A stretch of 15,396 nt of DNA from Nitrospina sp. Its GTDB lineage: Bacteria; Nitrospinota; Nitrospinia; Nitrospinales; Nitrospinaceae. A model generated the notes under the pieces. The model saw nothing but the letters and a program-made list of their open reading frames with translations. It ran no database searches and was not told the DNA's origin. The stretch is from the NCBI GenBank assembly GCA_004357365.1, contig SMVT01000122.1, positions 1-15,396 on the forward strand, written 5' to 3'. A program made the translations under genes and the position numbers. Of this stretch, positions 7,737-14,326 are shown one piece after another (position 1 is the stretch's first letter; each line of letters opens with the position of its first letter).

Positions 7737-7770
7737 CCCCCTCCTTTTCAAGGAGGGGCTAGGGGTGGTT
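7737..7770 (-). repeat. Palindromic C/G-rich repeat, copy A, carrying the permease B ribosome binding site
   Basis: The stem CCCCTCCTT (7738-7746) pairs with AAGGAGGGG (7750-7758) around a 3-base loop, a perfect 9-bp hairpin. It is followed by a C/G-run tail (7759-7770). On the minus strand the unit has the same plan as copy B at 8654-8682 (an AA(T/C)CC-rich lead-in, a CT-rich arm, a short A-rich loop, a GA-rich arm), so both belong to one dispersed family. The minus-strand arm contains AGGAGG, the apparent Shine-Dalgarno of permease B, so the site can be paired within the hairpin. Confidence 0.75.
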
Positions 7771-7799
7771 ATATTCAGTTCCTTGCCATTCGCGCGTTT

Positions 7800-7808
7800 T
7801 GCTATACT
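7800..7808 (+). promoter_or_regulatory. Extended -10 promoter of the Nif3-like gene
   Basis: TGC followed by TATACT (7803-7808) fits an extended -10 element. A TTGCCA at 7783-7788 is only 14 bases upstream, too close for a standard -35, so activity would rest on the extended -10. The expected start of transcription, about 7 bases downstream, coincides with the start codon at 7816. Confidence 0.5.
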
Positions 7809-7815
7809 TCGCCGC

Positions 7816-8565
7816 ATGGACATTATACAGATCGCCCACTACCTCGACCAGCTCTTGGATATCGAAAACATCAAGGACTCCTCGCGCGCGGTGAATGGCC
7901 TGCAGGTGCAGAATACCGGGACCGTCCGCAAGGTCGGCCTGGCGGTGGACGCCTGCCAGGCGACCCTCGGGATGGCCGTCGAGCGCGACTGCCAGATGAT
8001 GTTCGTGCATCATGGGATTTTCTGGGGCGGACTGCAACCGGTGCGGGGTCTGCATTACGACAAACTGTCGGCGATGATCAAGGCCAACCTGGGGCTGTAC
8101 TCAGCGCACCTGCCTTTGGATATGCACCCGGTTCTTGGCAACAACCGTGCGCTGGCGGACAAGATCGGCCTCGAGCATGCGGAAACCTTCGGCGAATACG
8201 AAGGACAGCTCATCGGACTCAAGGGCAAGGTGAAACGCCAGCCCGCTGAGCAACTGGGGAAACTGCTCGAAGAAAAACTGGGCGCTCCAGTAAAAGTGAT
8301 CGGTGGCGGCGACGTGGAGACGGTCGGGCTGGTCACCGGCGGCGCGGGGGACATCGTCGGCCAGGCGGTGCAGGCAGGGCTCGATTGCTACATCACTGGC
8401 GAAGGGGCGAACCATCAGTATCACGAAGCGATTGAAGGCGGATGCGTGCTCATGTTCGCCGGCCATTACGCGACGGAGACCGGCGGCGTGCAAGCCGTCG
8501 GCCAACACATCGAACAACAATTCGGCCTCGAAACAGAGTTTCTGGATTACCCGACGGGGCTTTAA
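7816..8565 (+). CDS. Nif3/YbgI-family dinuclear metal-binding protein (GTP cyclohydrolase I type 2-like)
   Basis: A 249-residue protein of the compact bacterial length for this family. The predicted dinuclear metal ligands are all present: H65 and H66 (FVHHGIFW), D102 (SAHLPLDMH), and H217 and E221 (GHYATET). The spacing closely matches Escherichia coli YbgI. Family members form hexameric rings. The 'GTP cyclohydrolase I type 2' label is widely used, but the physiological reaction is not firmly established. I chose the ATG at 7816 because MDIIQIAHYLDQLL fits the family start. The reading frame stays open upstream to 7576 only as antisense of the permease gene. No Shine-Dalgarno precedes the ATG, and the -10 element sits directly before it. 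The gene is monocistronic and convergent with the PCP_red gene. Confidence 0.93.
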   Translation: MDIIQIAHYLDQLLDIENIKDSSRAVNGLQVQNTGTVRKVGLAVDACQATLGMAVERDCQMMFVHHGIFWGGLQPVRGLHYDKLSAMIKANLGLYSAHLPLDMHPVLGNNRALADKIGLEHAETFGEYEGQLIGLKGKVKRQPAEQLGKLLEEKLGAPVKVIGGGDVETVGLVTGGAGDIVGQAVQAGLDCYITGEGANHQYHEAIEGGCVLMFAGHYATETGGVQAVGQHIEQQFGLETEFLDYPTGL

Positions 8566-8587
8566 AAAGGATCAAAAGAAAAACCCA

Positions 8588-8653
8588 AATTCTTCGTCAC
8601 CTCCGGCTCCTCAGAATGACAGAATGGGACTCAGGGTGACACAAAGGAAGAAT
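8588..8653. repeat. Dispersed intergenic repeat with inverted ends
   Basis: The segment contains TCCTCAGAATGACA and CTCAGGGTGACA, with ends ATTCTTC (8589-8595) and GAAGAAT (8647-8653) in inverted orientation. This pattern (ATTCTTCGTCAC...TCAGAATGACA) resembles an intergenic repeat seen in many GC-rich bacterial genomes; that recognition is from memory. It lies between convergent genes, directly joined to repeat copy B. No coding function is visible. Confidence 0.55.
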
Positions 8654-8682
8654 CCCCCCGGCCCCCTTCAAAAAGGGGGAGG
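8654..8682 (+). repeat. Palindromic C/G-rich repeat, copy B, between convergent genes
   Basis: CCCCCTT (8662-8668) pairs with AAGGGGG (8673-8679) around a CAAA loop, preceded by a CCCCCCGG lead-in. It ends at the stop codon of the PCP_red gene and lies opposite in orientation to copy A. The hairpin sits between the ends of two convergent genes and could act as a bidirectional transcription stop, though no strong T-tract follows on either strand. Confidence 0.7.
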
Positions 8683-9534
8683 TTAAAAGGTAAACCGGTA
8701 TTTGTCGAACAGTTCCATCGAAACTTCGGTGACGTTTTCTTTTTTGATTTCGGCTTCGATGCGTTTGATCGCCATCTCGCGGATGAAGGGAATGGGAATG
8801 CGCATGACCTTGGCCTTGGCGTCGTCGTGCCAGGTCAACTCGAAATCCGGCTCCTCCTCCTGCTGTGCATCGTAATCGACGTCTCTCTGCTTGTCTTCTT
8901 CCGTCACTTCCATGCCCATCGCTTCTTTCGCGGAGGCGGGCATGACTTTAGTGAACACTTCGTCGATGATGGCGGGGGTCACCATCTTGCCGCCCGTCTG
9001 GCGGGCCCGCGCCTCGATGGTCTGCTTGGCCATGCCGAGCACGAACGGCGGCACTTTCTCCATTTTCTCCAGGGCTTCCTTGGACCACGGCATGCCGCTG
9101 GTCGGCGCGGTTTCCATATAATCCTTGAACTTCTCGACGATGTCTTCCTTCTTTTCGGTGCGTAGGGCGAGGAAGTCCTCAATTTCCTCGATGACCTCCA
9201 CCTTGCGCGGGCTCTCGGCCATTTTCTGCTTGGCGACCTCGAACGCGCCCATCGACAGCTCCTCGAAGCCGAACTGTTTGACGCGCTTGGAGACCAGCAT
9301 CATCGACTCGTTGCGGATTTCGGTGAGGAAGTCGGAGGTGATGTATTTGAAACCGCGCTTGACGGTGCGCTGGACCATGAGTTTGCGGATACCGGGCCTT
9401 ACAAATTCAGGCGCGTGCTTGACCCGCTCCCAGGCCTCGACAGTCCACTCCACGCCCATTTCGTCGGCGTAGGGGTGGTCGATGCGGTCCGAGGCCGCGA
9501 TTTCCTTTTCATGTGCCGTATAATCCTCGGCCAT
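8683..9534 (-). CDS. Protein with three tandem PCP_red domains
   Basis: A 283-residue soluble, charged protein built from three copies of the small PCP_red domain. That domain is named for its place at the C-terminus of the BchB/ChlB subunit of dark-operative protochlorophyllide reductase. Repeat 1 is about 28-76 (VEWTVEAWERV, then APEFVRPGIRK), repeat 2 about 148-198 (MPWSKEALEKM, VPPFVLGMAK) and repeat 3 about 233-283 (LTWHDDAKAKV, IPIPFIREMA). Each has a Trp, an Ala, a proline-phenylalanine turn and a charged helix. The rest of BchB is absent and no chlorophyll or nitrogenase-like genes are nearby. The ATG at 9532-9534 has AAGGA about 11 bases upstream; an open frame to 9678 crosses the divergent promoter region and looks untranslated. 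Function is unknown; PCP_red proteins occur in non-phototrophs, where they are often linked in annotation to redox or Fe-S roles. Confidence 0.85.
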   Translation of the reverse strand: MAEDYTAHEKEIAASDRIDHPYADEMGVEWTVEAWERVKHAPEFVRPGIRKLMVQRTVKRGFKYITSDFLTEIRNESMMLVSKRVKQFGFEELSMGAFEVAKQKMAESPRKVEVIEEIEDFLALRTEKKEDIVEKFKDYMETAPTSGMPWSKEALEKMEKVPPFVLGMAKQTIEARARQTGGKMVTPAIIDEVFTKVMPASAKEAMGMEVTEEDKQRDVDYDAQQEEEPDFELTWHDDAKAKVMRIPIPFIREMAIKRIEAEIKKENVTEVSMELFDKYRFTF

Positions 9535-9558
9535 ACTTCCATTCCTTCTGCTTCGGGG

Positions 9559-9587
9559 TTGGCAAAACCCGTATTTTGATTTATGGT
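9559..9587 (+). promoter_or_regulatory. Candidate promoter of the fused spermidine-synthase-like gene
   Basis: TTGGCA (9559-9564) and TATGGT (9582-9587) are 17 bases apart. A start of transcription near 9594 would leave a leader of about 68 bases before the GTG start at 9662. Matches were made by eye. Confidence 0.4.
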
Positions 9588-9610
9588 TGGTCGGGCTTCC
9601 CCTGTCCCTA

Positions 9611-9639
9611 AAACTACTGAAACGCAGGATTAATGTCAA
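9611..9639 (-). promoter_or_regulatory. Candidate promoter of the PCP_red gene
   Basis: On the minus strand a perfect -35 TTGACA (9634-9639) is followed after 17 bases by TAGTTT (9611-9616), a weak -10. Transcription would begin near 9605, giving a leader of about 70 bases. The strong -35 with a poor -10 would be consistent with an activated promoter. Confidence 0.4.
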
Positions 9640-9661
9640 TCCATTTAAAGGATTTTTGACC

Positions 9662-12600
9662 GTGGCCTTATCCCCCAAACCGGCGCGGCTGGTGTACGTC
9701 TATTTTTTCATTTCCGGGATCACCGCCCTGGTTTACGAGATCATCTGGACACGCCAGCTGACGCTGGTGTTCGGCCATACCGTGTACTCGGTATCCATTG
9801 TACTTGCGGCGTTTATGGCGGGGCTGGGGTTCGGCAGTTACGTCTGGGGCCACATGATCGACCGCGCCGTGGCGAACCGGGAGGGCACGCCGCCGCTCCT
9901 CGTCTACGGCCGGGTGGAACTCCTCATTTTCGCCACCAGCGCGGTGATGTCGCTGATCTTTTCGGAGTTTCACGTGTTCTACGCGTGGATGCACCGCTGG
10001 CTCCCGGATTCTCCGGCCCTGTTCAACGCCCTCAAAGCGCTGCTGGCGTTCGGGCTGATATTCATCCCAACGACCTTCATGGGCGCCACCCTGCCGATCA
10101 TCAGCAAATATTACGTGACCGACAACGCCCGCCTGGGCACGCAGATCGGCTATTTGTATTCCATCAATACACTGGGCGCGGCGGCGGGTTGCGTGTTGAC
10201 CGGTTTCCTGTTCATTTCCACCTTCGGGGTTCTGCAGACGGCGTTGTTCGCCTCCTGCGCCAATCTCCTTATCGGCATCGGTTGTATCCGCATTTACCAG
10301 GAGGAGCATCCCGGCGAAAAAACGCCGTTCCGCCTGCCCCGCTTCGAGTGGCCGAAGATGACGTGGAGCCCCGAGCTGAAACTGTGGATGGGAATCAGTT
10401 TCGTCTTCGGCTTGACCGCCTTGGCGTATCAAGTGTTGTGGACGCGCCTGCTGGTGTTCAGCATCGCCAGCACGGTGTATTCGTTCAGCCTGATGCTGGC
10501 GGTGTTTCTGCTCGGACTCTGCATCGGGAGTCTGGCGGTGGTGCCGCTGATAGCGCGCGCCGTTTCCCTGAGAACGGTGTTGATCGCCCTGCAGGCGGGT
10601 ATCGGGGTGTACGTGCTGTTCACCCTGTTTACAATGGAGAGTCTGCTCTCCGCCCCGTGGAACAGTTACAGCCTGACGAATCCCGTCAAAACGTTTCTCC
10701 GCTACTTCAAGGATTCGGCCGCGCTGATGGGGGTGCCGACCCTGCTGTTCGGGATGAGTTTTCCGGTGCTCATCAAACTGGCGGCGGGTGGACACGAACA
10801 CGTCGGCCGGGCCACCGGCCGGATTTATTCCGCCAACACGCTGGGCGCCATTCTCGGTTCGCTGGTGGCCGGGTTTGTGCTTCTGCCCTGGCTGGGCATG
10901 GAGAAGAGCCTGGTGGCGATAGCGACAATCAATCTGCTGATGGTGCCGCTGTTGTTCGGCACGGGTGATGATGCCGCGCCGGGATGGCGCAAGGGCGTGG
11001 CGGGAGTAACCGTGGCCGGGGTGATCGCCCTGAATGCGGCGATGCCCGGGAACCTGCTCGACCGGTTCTTCATGCGCGACAGCGCCGGCCAGCGGGATAT
11101 GAGCAAACTGCTCTATTTCGAAGAAGGGGTGACGGCTACCGTGGCGGTGTTCGAAGACGAATACGGCATCCTCGATCCCACCGCCAAGCGGCTGATCACC
11201 AACGGCATTTCCATGTCCGCCTCCAACGTGATCGCCACGCGCTACATGAAACTGTTCGCGCATGTTCCGATTCTGTTGTCCGACAACCCGGAAGACGTGA
11301 TGGTGATCTGTTTCGGCACGGGCCAGACCGCCGGCGCGGCCGGGATTCATCCGCGGGTGAAGCGGGTGGACAGCGTGGAGTTGTCGTCGAGCGTCATCCA
11401 TGCCGCGGCTTCGTTCCAAAACGAGAACCACAATGCCGTCAACAATCCCAAAATAAATATCGTGCTCCAGGACGGGCGCAACTTCCTGTTGACCACGCGG
11501 AAGCGGTATGACGTGATCACCGGCGAACCGCCGCCGCCGCGCACCGCGTTTACCGTGAACTTGTATACGAAAGATTTTTACCAGGCGGCGCGTGACCGGC
11601 TCAAGCCGGGCGGCCTTATGGCGCAGTGGATTCCCCTGCACAGCCAGAGCGCGCGGGAAGTAGACATGCACTTCAAAACCTTTCTATCGGTGTTCCCGCA
11701 TGCCATCGCGTGGATGTCGGTCGCCAACGAGATTCTGATCATCGGTTCCGATCAGCCGATTCAAATCGATTTCCAAAAGCTGAAAGACCGTATGGCGGAG
11801 CCCTCGGTGGCGCAGGCCATGCGGGATATTTACATACCGGACGCCACCACCCTGCTCAGCAACATCTGGTTTCTGGAAGAGGCGATGCAACGGTTGTCGG
11901 CGGATCAGCCGATGATCACCGACAACCGGCCGCGCATTGAGTTTTATCTCGATTACGGCAAGGTCATCGGTTTGGCGGGGCAGGAACGGCTGGTGTTCAA
12001 CCGCACCCCGGTCGAGGAGGTCCTTCGCCGCATTTCGGGCATGGCGTATGAGGACACCCAACAGCTCAAACGGCAGTACCGGGTGATGGATCTGTACCAG
12101 CGCGGCGTCATGTACGGCAACCGCGGGCTGTTGCTGGAGGCGATCGAGCTATCCGGCGGCGGCGGCGATTTGTTCCGGTATCACCTGCAGGCGGGCCGGG
12201 AGCAGATAAACCGCCTGCTGGCGCAACACCGGCAGGAGCCCGGCAAGCTAAATGTTCTTTTAAACCTGGGGCATGCGTTTTATCAGGTCGGGGAGTATGC
12301 CCGCAGTGTGGAATATTTAAAACAGGTGGTGGCCCGGGAACCGGCACACGGATTCGCCAACCTGTATCTGGGGTACAACCTCATGGCGTTGGAGCGCTGG
12401 GACGAGGCGTGGGAGAGACTTGAAGCCGCGGTTAAAAGCGATCCGCGCCAGTTGCGGACGGTCATGCAGGAAATCGCTTTGATCGAATTGACGGACAAGG
12501 TCCGGGAAAACCCGGAGGACCTCAGCCTGCTCAACGCCCTGGCCAAGTTTTACAACATCAAGAACGATTATGGAAAATCCCTGACCTATTCCAGCCGGGT

Positions 12601-12892
12601 TCTGGCCAACGACCCCATGAATGCAGAGGCGTTAAAAAGCGCGTTGTTCAGTTACCGGGGCCGGGGCGAACCGCAGGAAGTGATCGGTGCGGGCATCCGT
12701 TATGAAATGGTGAAGCCGGACGATATTCATTTTCAATTCATCATGGCGGAAATTTATGCGAAGACCCTCAGGTGCGACAAGGCGGGGCCCTACCTCGAAA
12801 AAATCCTCAAAGCAGACGATACCTACCCGAACGCGCAACAGTTGATGGATGGATGTCGGACCCGCAGCAAGGAGGCCGTGCCGCTGTCCTGA
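9662..12892 (+). CDS. Fused polytopic membrane / spermidine-synthase-like / TPR protein
   Basis: A 1076-residue protein. The first 490 or so residues hold many membrane helices in two similar halves, each starting ITALVYEIIWTR- or LTALAYQVLWTR-like and including GRIYSANTLGAILGS, as in 'fused MFS/spermidine synthase' proteins. A spermidine-synthase/methyltransferase-like domain follows: a nucleotide loop FGTGQTAGAAG (from 551), acidic DSVELSS, QDGRNFL and DVITGEPPPP. In true polyamine synthases the last motif carries a catalytic Asp; here it is E622, as in many large fused relatives, so spermidine synthesis is doubtful. The C-terminus (about 864-1076) carries TPR-like repeats (LGHAFYQVGEYARSVEYL, LGYNLMALERWDEAWERL, LAKFYNIKNDYGKSLTYS) for protein binding. 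I chose the GTG at 9662 because AAAGGA lies 9 bases upstream. A TTG at 9587 would add 25 basic residues without a ribosome site. Role unknown; envelope modification or transport is plausible. Confidence 0.85.
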   Translation: MALSPKPARLVYVYFFISGITALVYEIIWTRQLTLVFGHTVYSVSIVLAAFMAGLGFGSYVWGHMIDRAVANREGTPPLLVYGRVELLIFATSAVMSLIFSEFHVFYAWMHRWLPDSPALFNALKALLAFGLIFIPTTFMGATLPIISKYYVTDNARLGTQIGYLYSINTLGAAAGCVLTGFLFISTFGVLQTALFASCANLLIGIGCIRIYQEEHPGEKTPFRLPRFEWPKMTWSPELKLWMGISFVFGLTALAYQVLWTRLLVFSIASTVYSFSLMLAVFLLGLCIGSLAVVPLIARAVSLRTVLIALQAGIGVYVLFTLFTMESLLSAPWNSYSLTNPVKTFLRYFKDSAALMGVPTLLFGMSFPVLIKLAAGGHEHVGRATGRIYSANTLGAILGSLVAGFVLLPWLGMEKSLVAIATINLLMVPLLFGTGDDAAPGWRKGVAGVTVAGVIALNAAMPGNLLDRFFMRDSAGQRDMSKLLYFEEGVTATVAVFEDEYGILDPTAKRLITNGISMSASNVIATRYMKLFAHVPILLSDNPEDVMVICFGTGQTAGAAGIHPRVKRVDSVELSSSVIHAAASFQNENHNAVNNPKINIVLQDGRNFLLTTRKRYDVITGEPPPPRTAFTVNLYTKDFYQAARDRLKPGGLMAQWIPLHSQSAREVDMHFKTFLSVFPHAIAWMSVANEILIIGSDQPIQIDFQKLKDRMAEPSVAQAMRDIYIPDATTLLSNIWFLEEAMQRLSADQPMITDNRPRIEFYLDYGKVIGLAGQERLVFNRTPVEEVLRRISGMAYEDTQQLKRQYRVMDLYQRGVMYGNRGLLLEAIELSGGGGDLFRYHLQAGREQINRLLAQHRQEPGKLNVLLNLGHAFYQVGEYARSVEYLKQVVAREPAHGFANLYLGYNLMALERWDEAWERLEAAVKSDPRQLRTVMQEIALIELTDKVRENPEDLSLLNALAKFYNIKNDYGKSLTYSSRVLANDPMNAEALKSALFSYRGRGEPQEVIGAGIRYEMVKPDDIHFQFIMAEIYAKTLRCDKAGPYLEKILKADDTYPNAQQLMDGCRTRSKEAVPLS

Positions 12893-12895
12893 TGC

Positions 12896-12918
12896 GACCG
12901 AATTTTTGGGGTCCGGTC
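12896..12918. terminator. Weak hairpin between convergent genes
   Basis: GACCG (12896-12900) pairs with CGGTC (12914-12918) across a 13-base loop that holds TTTTT. It occupies the whole 24-base gap between two converging stop codons. A 5-bp stem with a long loop is weak, so it is only a possible bidirectional terminator. Confidence 0.25.
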
Positions 12919-14032
12919 AGGAGGTTTTGTGCCGGAGGTTGACCACTGAATCCATGCTATCAGCAAACTGCTGGCTGATTTCGACCATTTCCGGAAGCAG
13001 GTCCATGAAAACCCTTAACACATTGGGGTCGAACCGTTGGCCGCTTTCGCTTTCCATTTCCTTCACGGTGTCTTCAATGGGCCAGGCTTTTTTATAAGGC
13101 CGGTCGCTGGTGAGGGCGTCGAAGACGTCGCACACGGTCACAATGCGCGCCACCAGGGGAATGTTCTTGCCCTTCAAGCCTTTGGGATAACCCGAGCCGT
13201 CCCATTGTTCGTGGTGGCACCCGGCGATGACTTCCGCCATCTGCAGAAATTCCGATTCGCTCCCGGATAAAATCACCGCGCCGATTTCAGCGTGGGTCTG
13301 CATGATGGCCCATTCATCCGGGGTGAGGCGTCCCGGTTTGAGGAGAATGTGATCGGGAATGCCGATTTTACCGATGTCGTGCATGGGGCTGGCATGGCGC
13401 AGGAGCTGGCAGTCGTGGTCATTCAGGCCCAGGCCCCGTGCCAGCCGTGCGCACAGCTTGCTCATGCGAATAACGTGCATGCCCGTTTCGTTGTCACGGT
13501 ATTCCGCCGCCCGGGCGAGCCGGTGGATGATTTCCACCTGATACTGACGCAACTCCTGGGAGCGTTTCACCACCTGGGTTTCCAGCGACTTCTTCTCGCT
13601 GTGCACCGAGTTGTGCATCATCCGGACTTCCAGAAGATTGTTGATGCGGGCCAACATTTCCTCCATTGAGAAGGGTTTGTTGACAAAATCCTTGGCGCCC
13701 GCCTTCAGAGCCCGCAACCGGGTCTCGGAGTCCAATAGCGCGGTGAGAACCAGTATCGGAAGGTAACTTTCGGTTTCCAGCGCACGGAGGGCATTCATGA
13801 CATCGAATCCGCTGAATTCCGGCATTTTGATGTCCAGAAGAATCAGATCCGGACGGATGGATTGATAGAGGTCCGGCGTGGAGCGAGAGTCGGTGGTGGA
13901 GGTGACGTTGTGATAACCGGCGGCGCTCAGCATCCTTTCAAGGACATTGATGTTGCCTTGTTCATCATCAACGATCAGGATTTTTGCGTGCGTAAACTTG
14001 GCGTCCTGAGACAGCATAGCAGTAGAAACCAT
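12917..14032 (-). CDS. Response regulator with HD-GYP domain (RpfG-like c-di-GMP phosphodiesterase)
   Basis: A 371-residue cytoplasmic protein. Residues 15-135 form a complete receiver: acidic pair D22/D23, phospho-acceptor D67 (LLDIKMP), T97 and K119 (NKPF). A coiled linker (about 140-168) joins it to an HD-GYP domain: H186, HD at H218/D219 (HDIGKIGIPD, K222), H246 (THAEIG), HHE (272-274), DGSGYP (277-282, the GYP signature) and D301. All residues normally required for metal binding and c-di-GMP hydrolysis are present, so an active enzyme that lowers c-di-GMP is expected, gated by phosphorylation. No kinase is adjacent. The ATG at 14030-14032 is used; an internal ATG five codons later also fits, and neither has a clear Shine-Dalgarno. 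The 3' end nearly abuts the convergent spermidine-synthase-like gene. Confidence 0.95.
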   Translation of the reverse strand: MVSTAMLSQDAKFTHAKILIVDDEQGNINVLERMLSAAGYHNVTSTTDSRSTPDLYQSIRPDLILLDIKMPEFSGFDVMNALRALETESYLPILVLTALLDSETRLRALKAGAKDFVNKPFSMEEMLARINNLLEVRMMHNSVHSEKKSLETQVVKRSQELRQYQVEIIHRLARAAEYRDNETGMHVIRMSKLCARLARGLGLNDHDCQLLRHASPMHDIGKIGIPDHILLKPGRLTPDEWAIMQTHAEIGAVILSGSESEFLQMAEVIAGCHHEQWDGSGYPKGLKGKNIPLVARIVTVCDVFDALTSDRPYKKAWPIEDTVKEMESESGQRFDPNVLRVFMDLLPEMVEISQQFADSMDSVVNLRHKTS

Positions 14033-14326
14033 AAGGGTACCGGAGCCTTTATGTAATAACCTTCCTTAATTTTTCGAGCAACCCAATCAGGGTATAATTA
14101 CCAAGAAACTCTATGTGTACGTAGCAGGCTAATCCATAAAAACCCTTCCGTCAATGCTTTCAGCATTAGTTCAATAAACTCAATAGCTTATATTTATAGA
14201 CCATTTAGAATAATTTGGACGTCTGGTCCTGTCCCCGGCTCGCGCCGCAGAGACATCCTTGGGGAGGTCCAACACCATCCAAGAACCGTCCAGATTTCAA
14301 TGGGTTTAAAGGGTTATCACCCGGTT
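14033..14326. other. AT-rich intergenic spacer with candidate promoters and hairpin
   Basis: This 294-base gap holds no convincing gene. About 14033-14220 is clearly richer in A+T than the surroundings. A possible minus-strand promoter for the HD-GYP gene is TTGACG (14149-14154) with TAGCCT (14126-14131) at 17-base spacing. A consensus TATAAT on the plus strand lies at 14093-14098 with a poor -35. A small inverted repeat AATGCT/AGCATT (14153-14167) overlaps the putative -35. After the aldo/keto reductase stop, a 4-bp GGGT/ACCC stem with a short T-run is too weak to be called a terminator. Confidence 0.5.
14126..14154 (-). promoter_or_regulatory. Candidate promoter of the HD-GYP gene
   Basis: On the minus strand TTGACG and TAGCCT are spaced by 17 bases; the -35 matches five of six positions, the -10 only three. 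The predicted leader is about 87 bases. An alternative is read-through from the upstream aldo/keto reductase gene, which lies in the same direction. Confidence 0.3.

Noticed and set aside
7731..7823. N-terminal extension of permease B by 31 codons
   Set aside because: The added codons read through the palindromic repeat and the divergent promoter. The Shine-Dalgarno and family N-terminus both support the start at 7730.
9668..11671. A 667-residue open frame on the minus strand opposite the spermidine-synthase-like gene
   Set aside because: It is antisense to a gene with clear domains. Its translation is rich in Arg, His and Gln with no fold signature, as expected for the mirror frame of GC-rich coding DNA.
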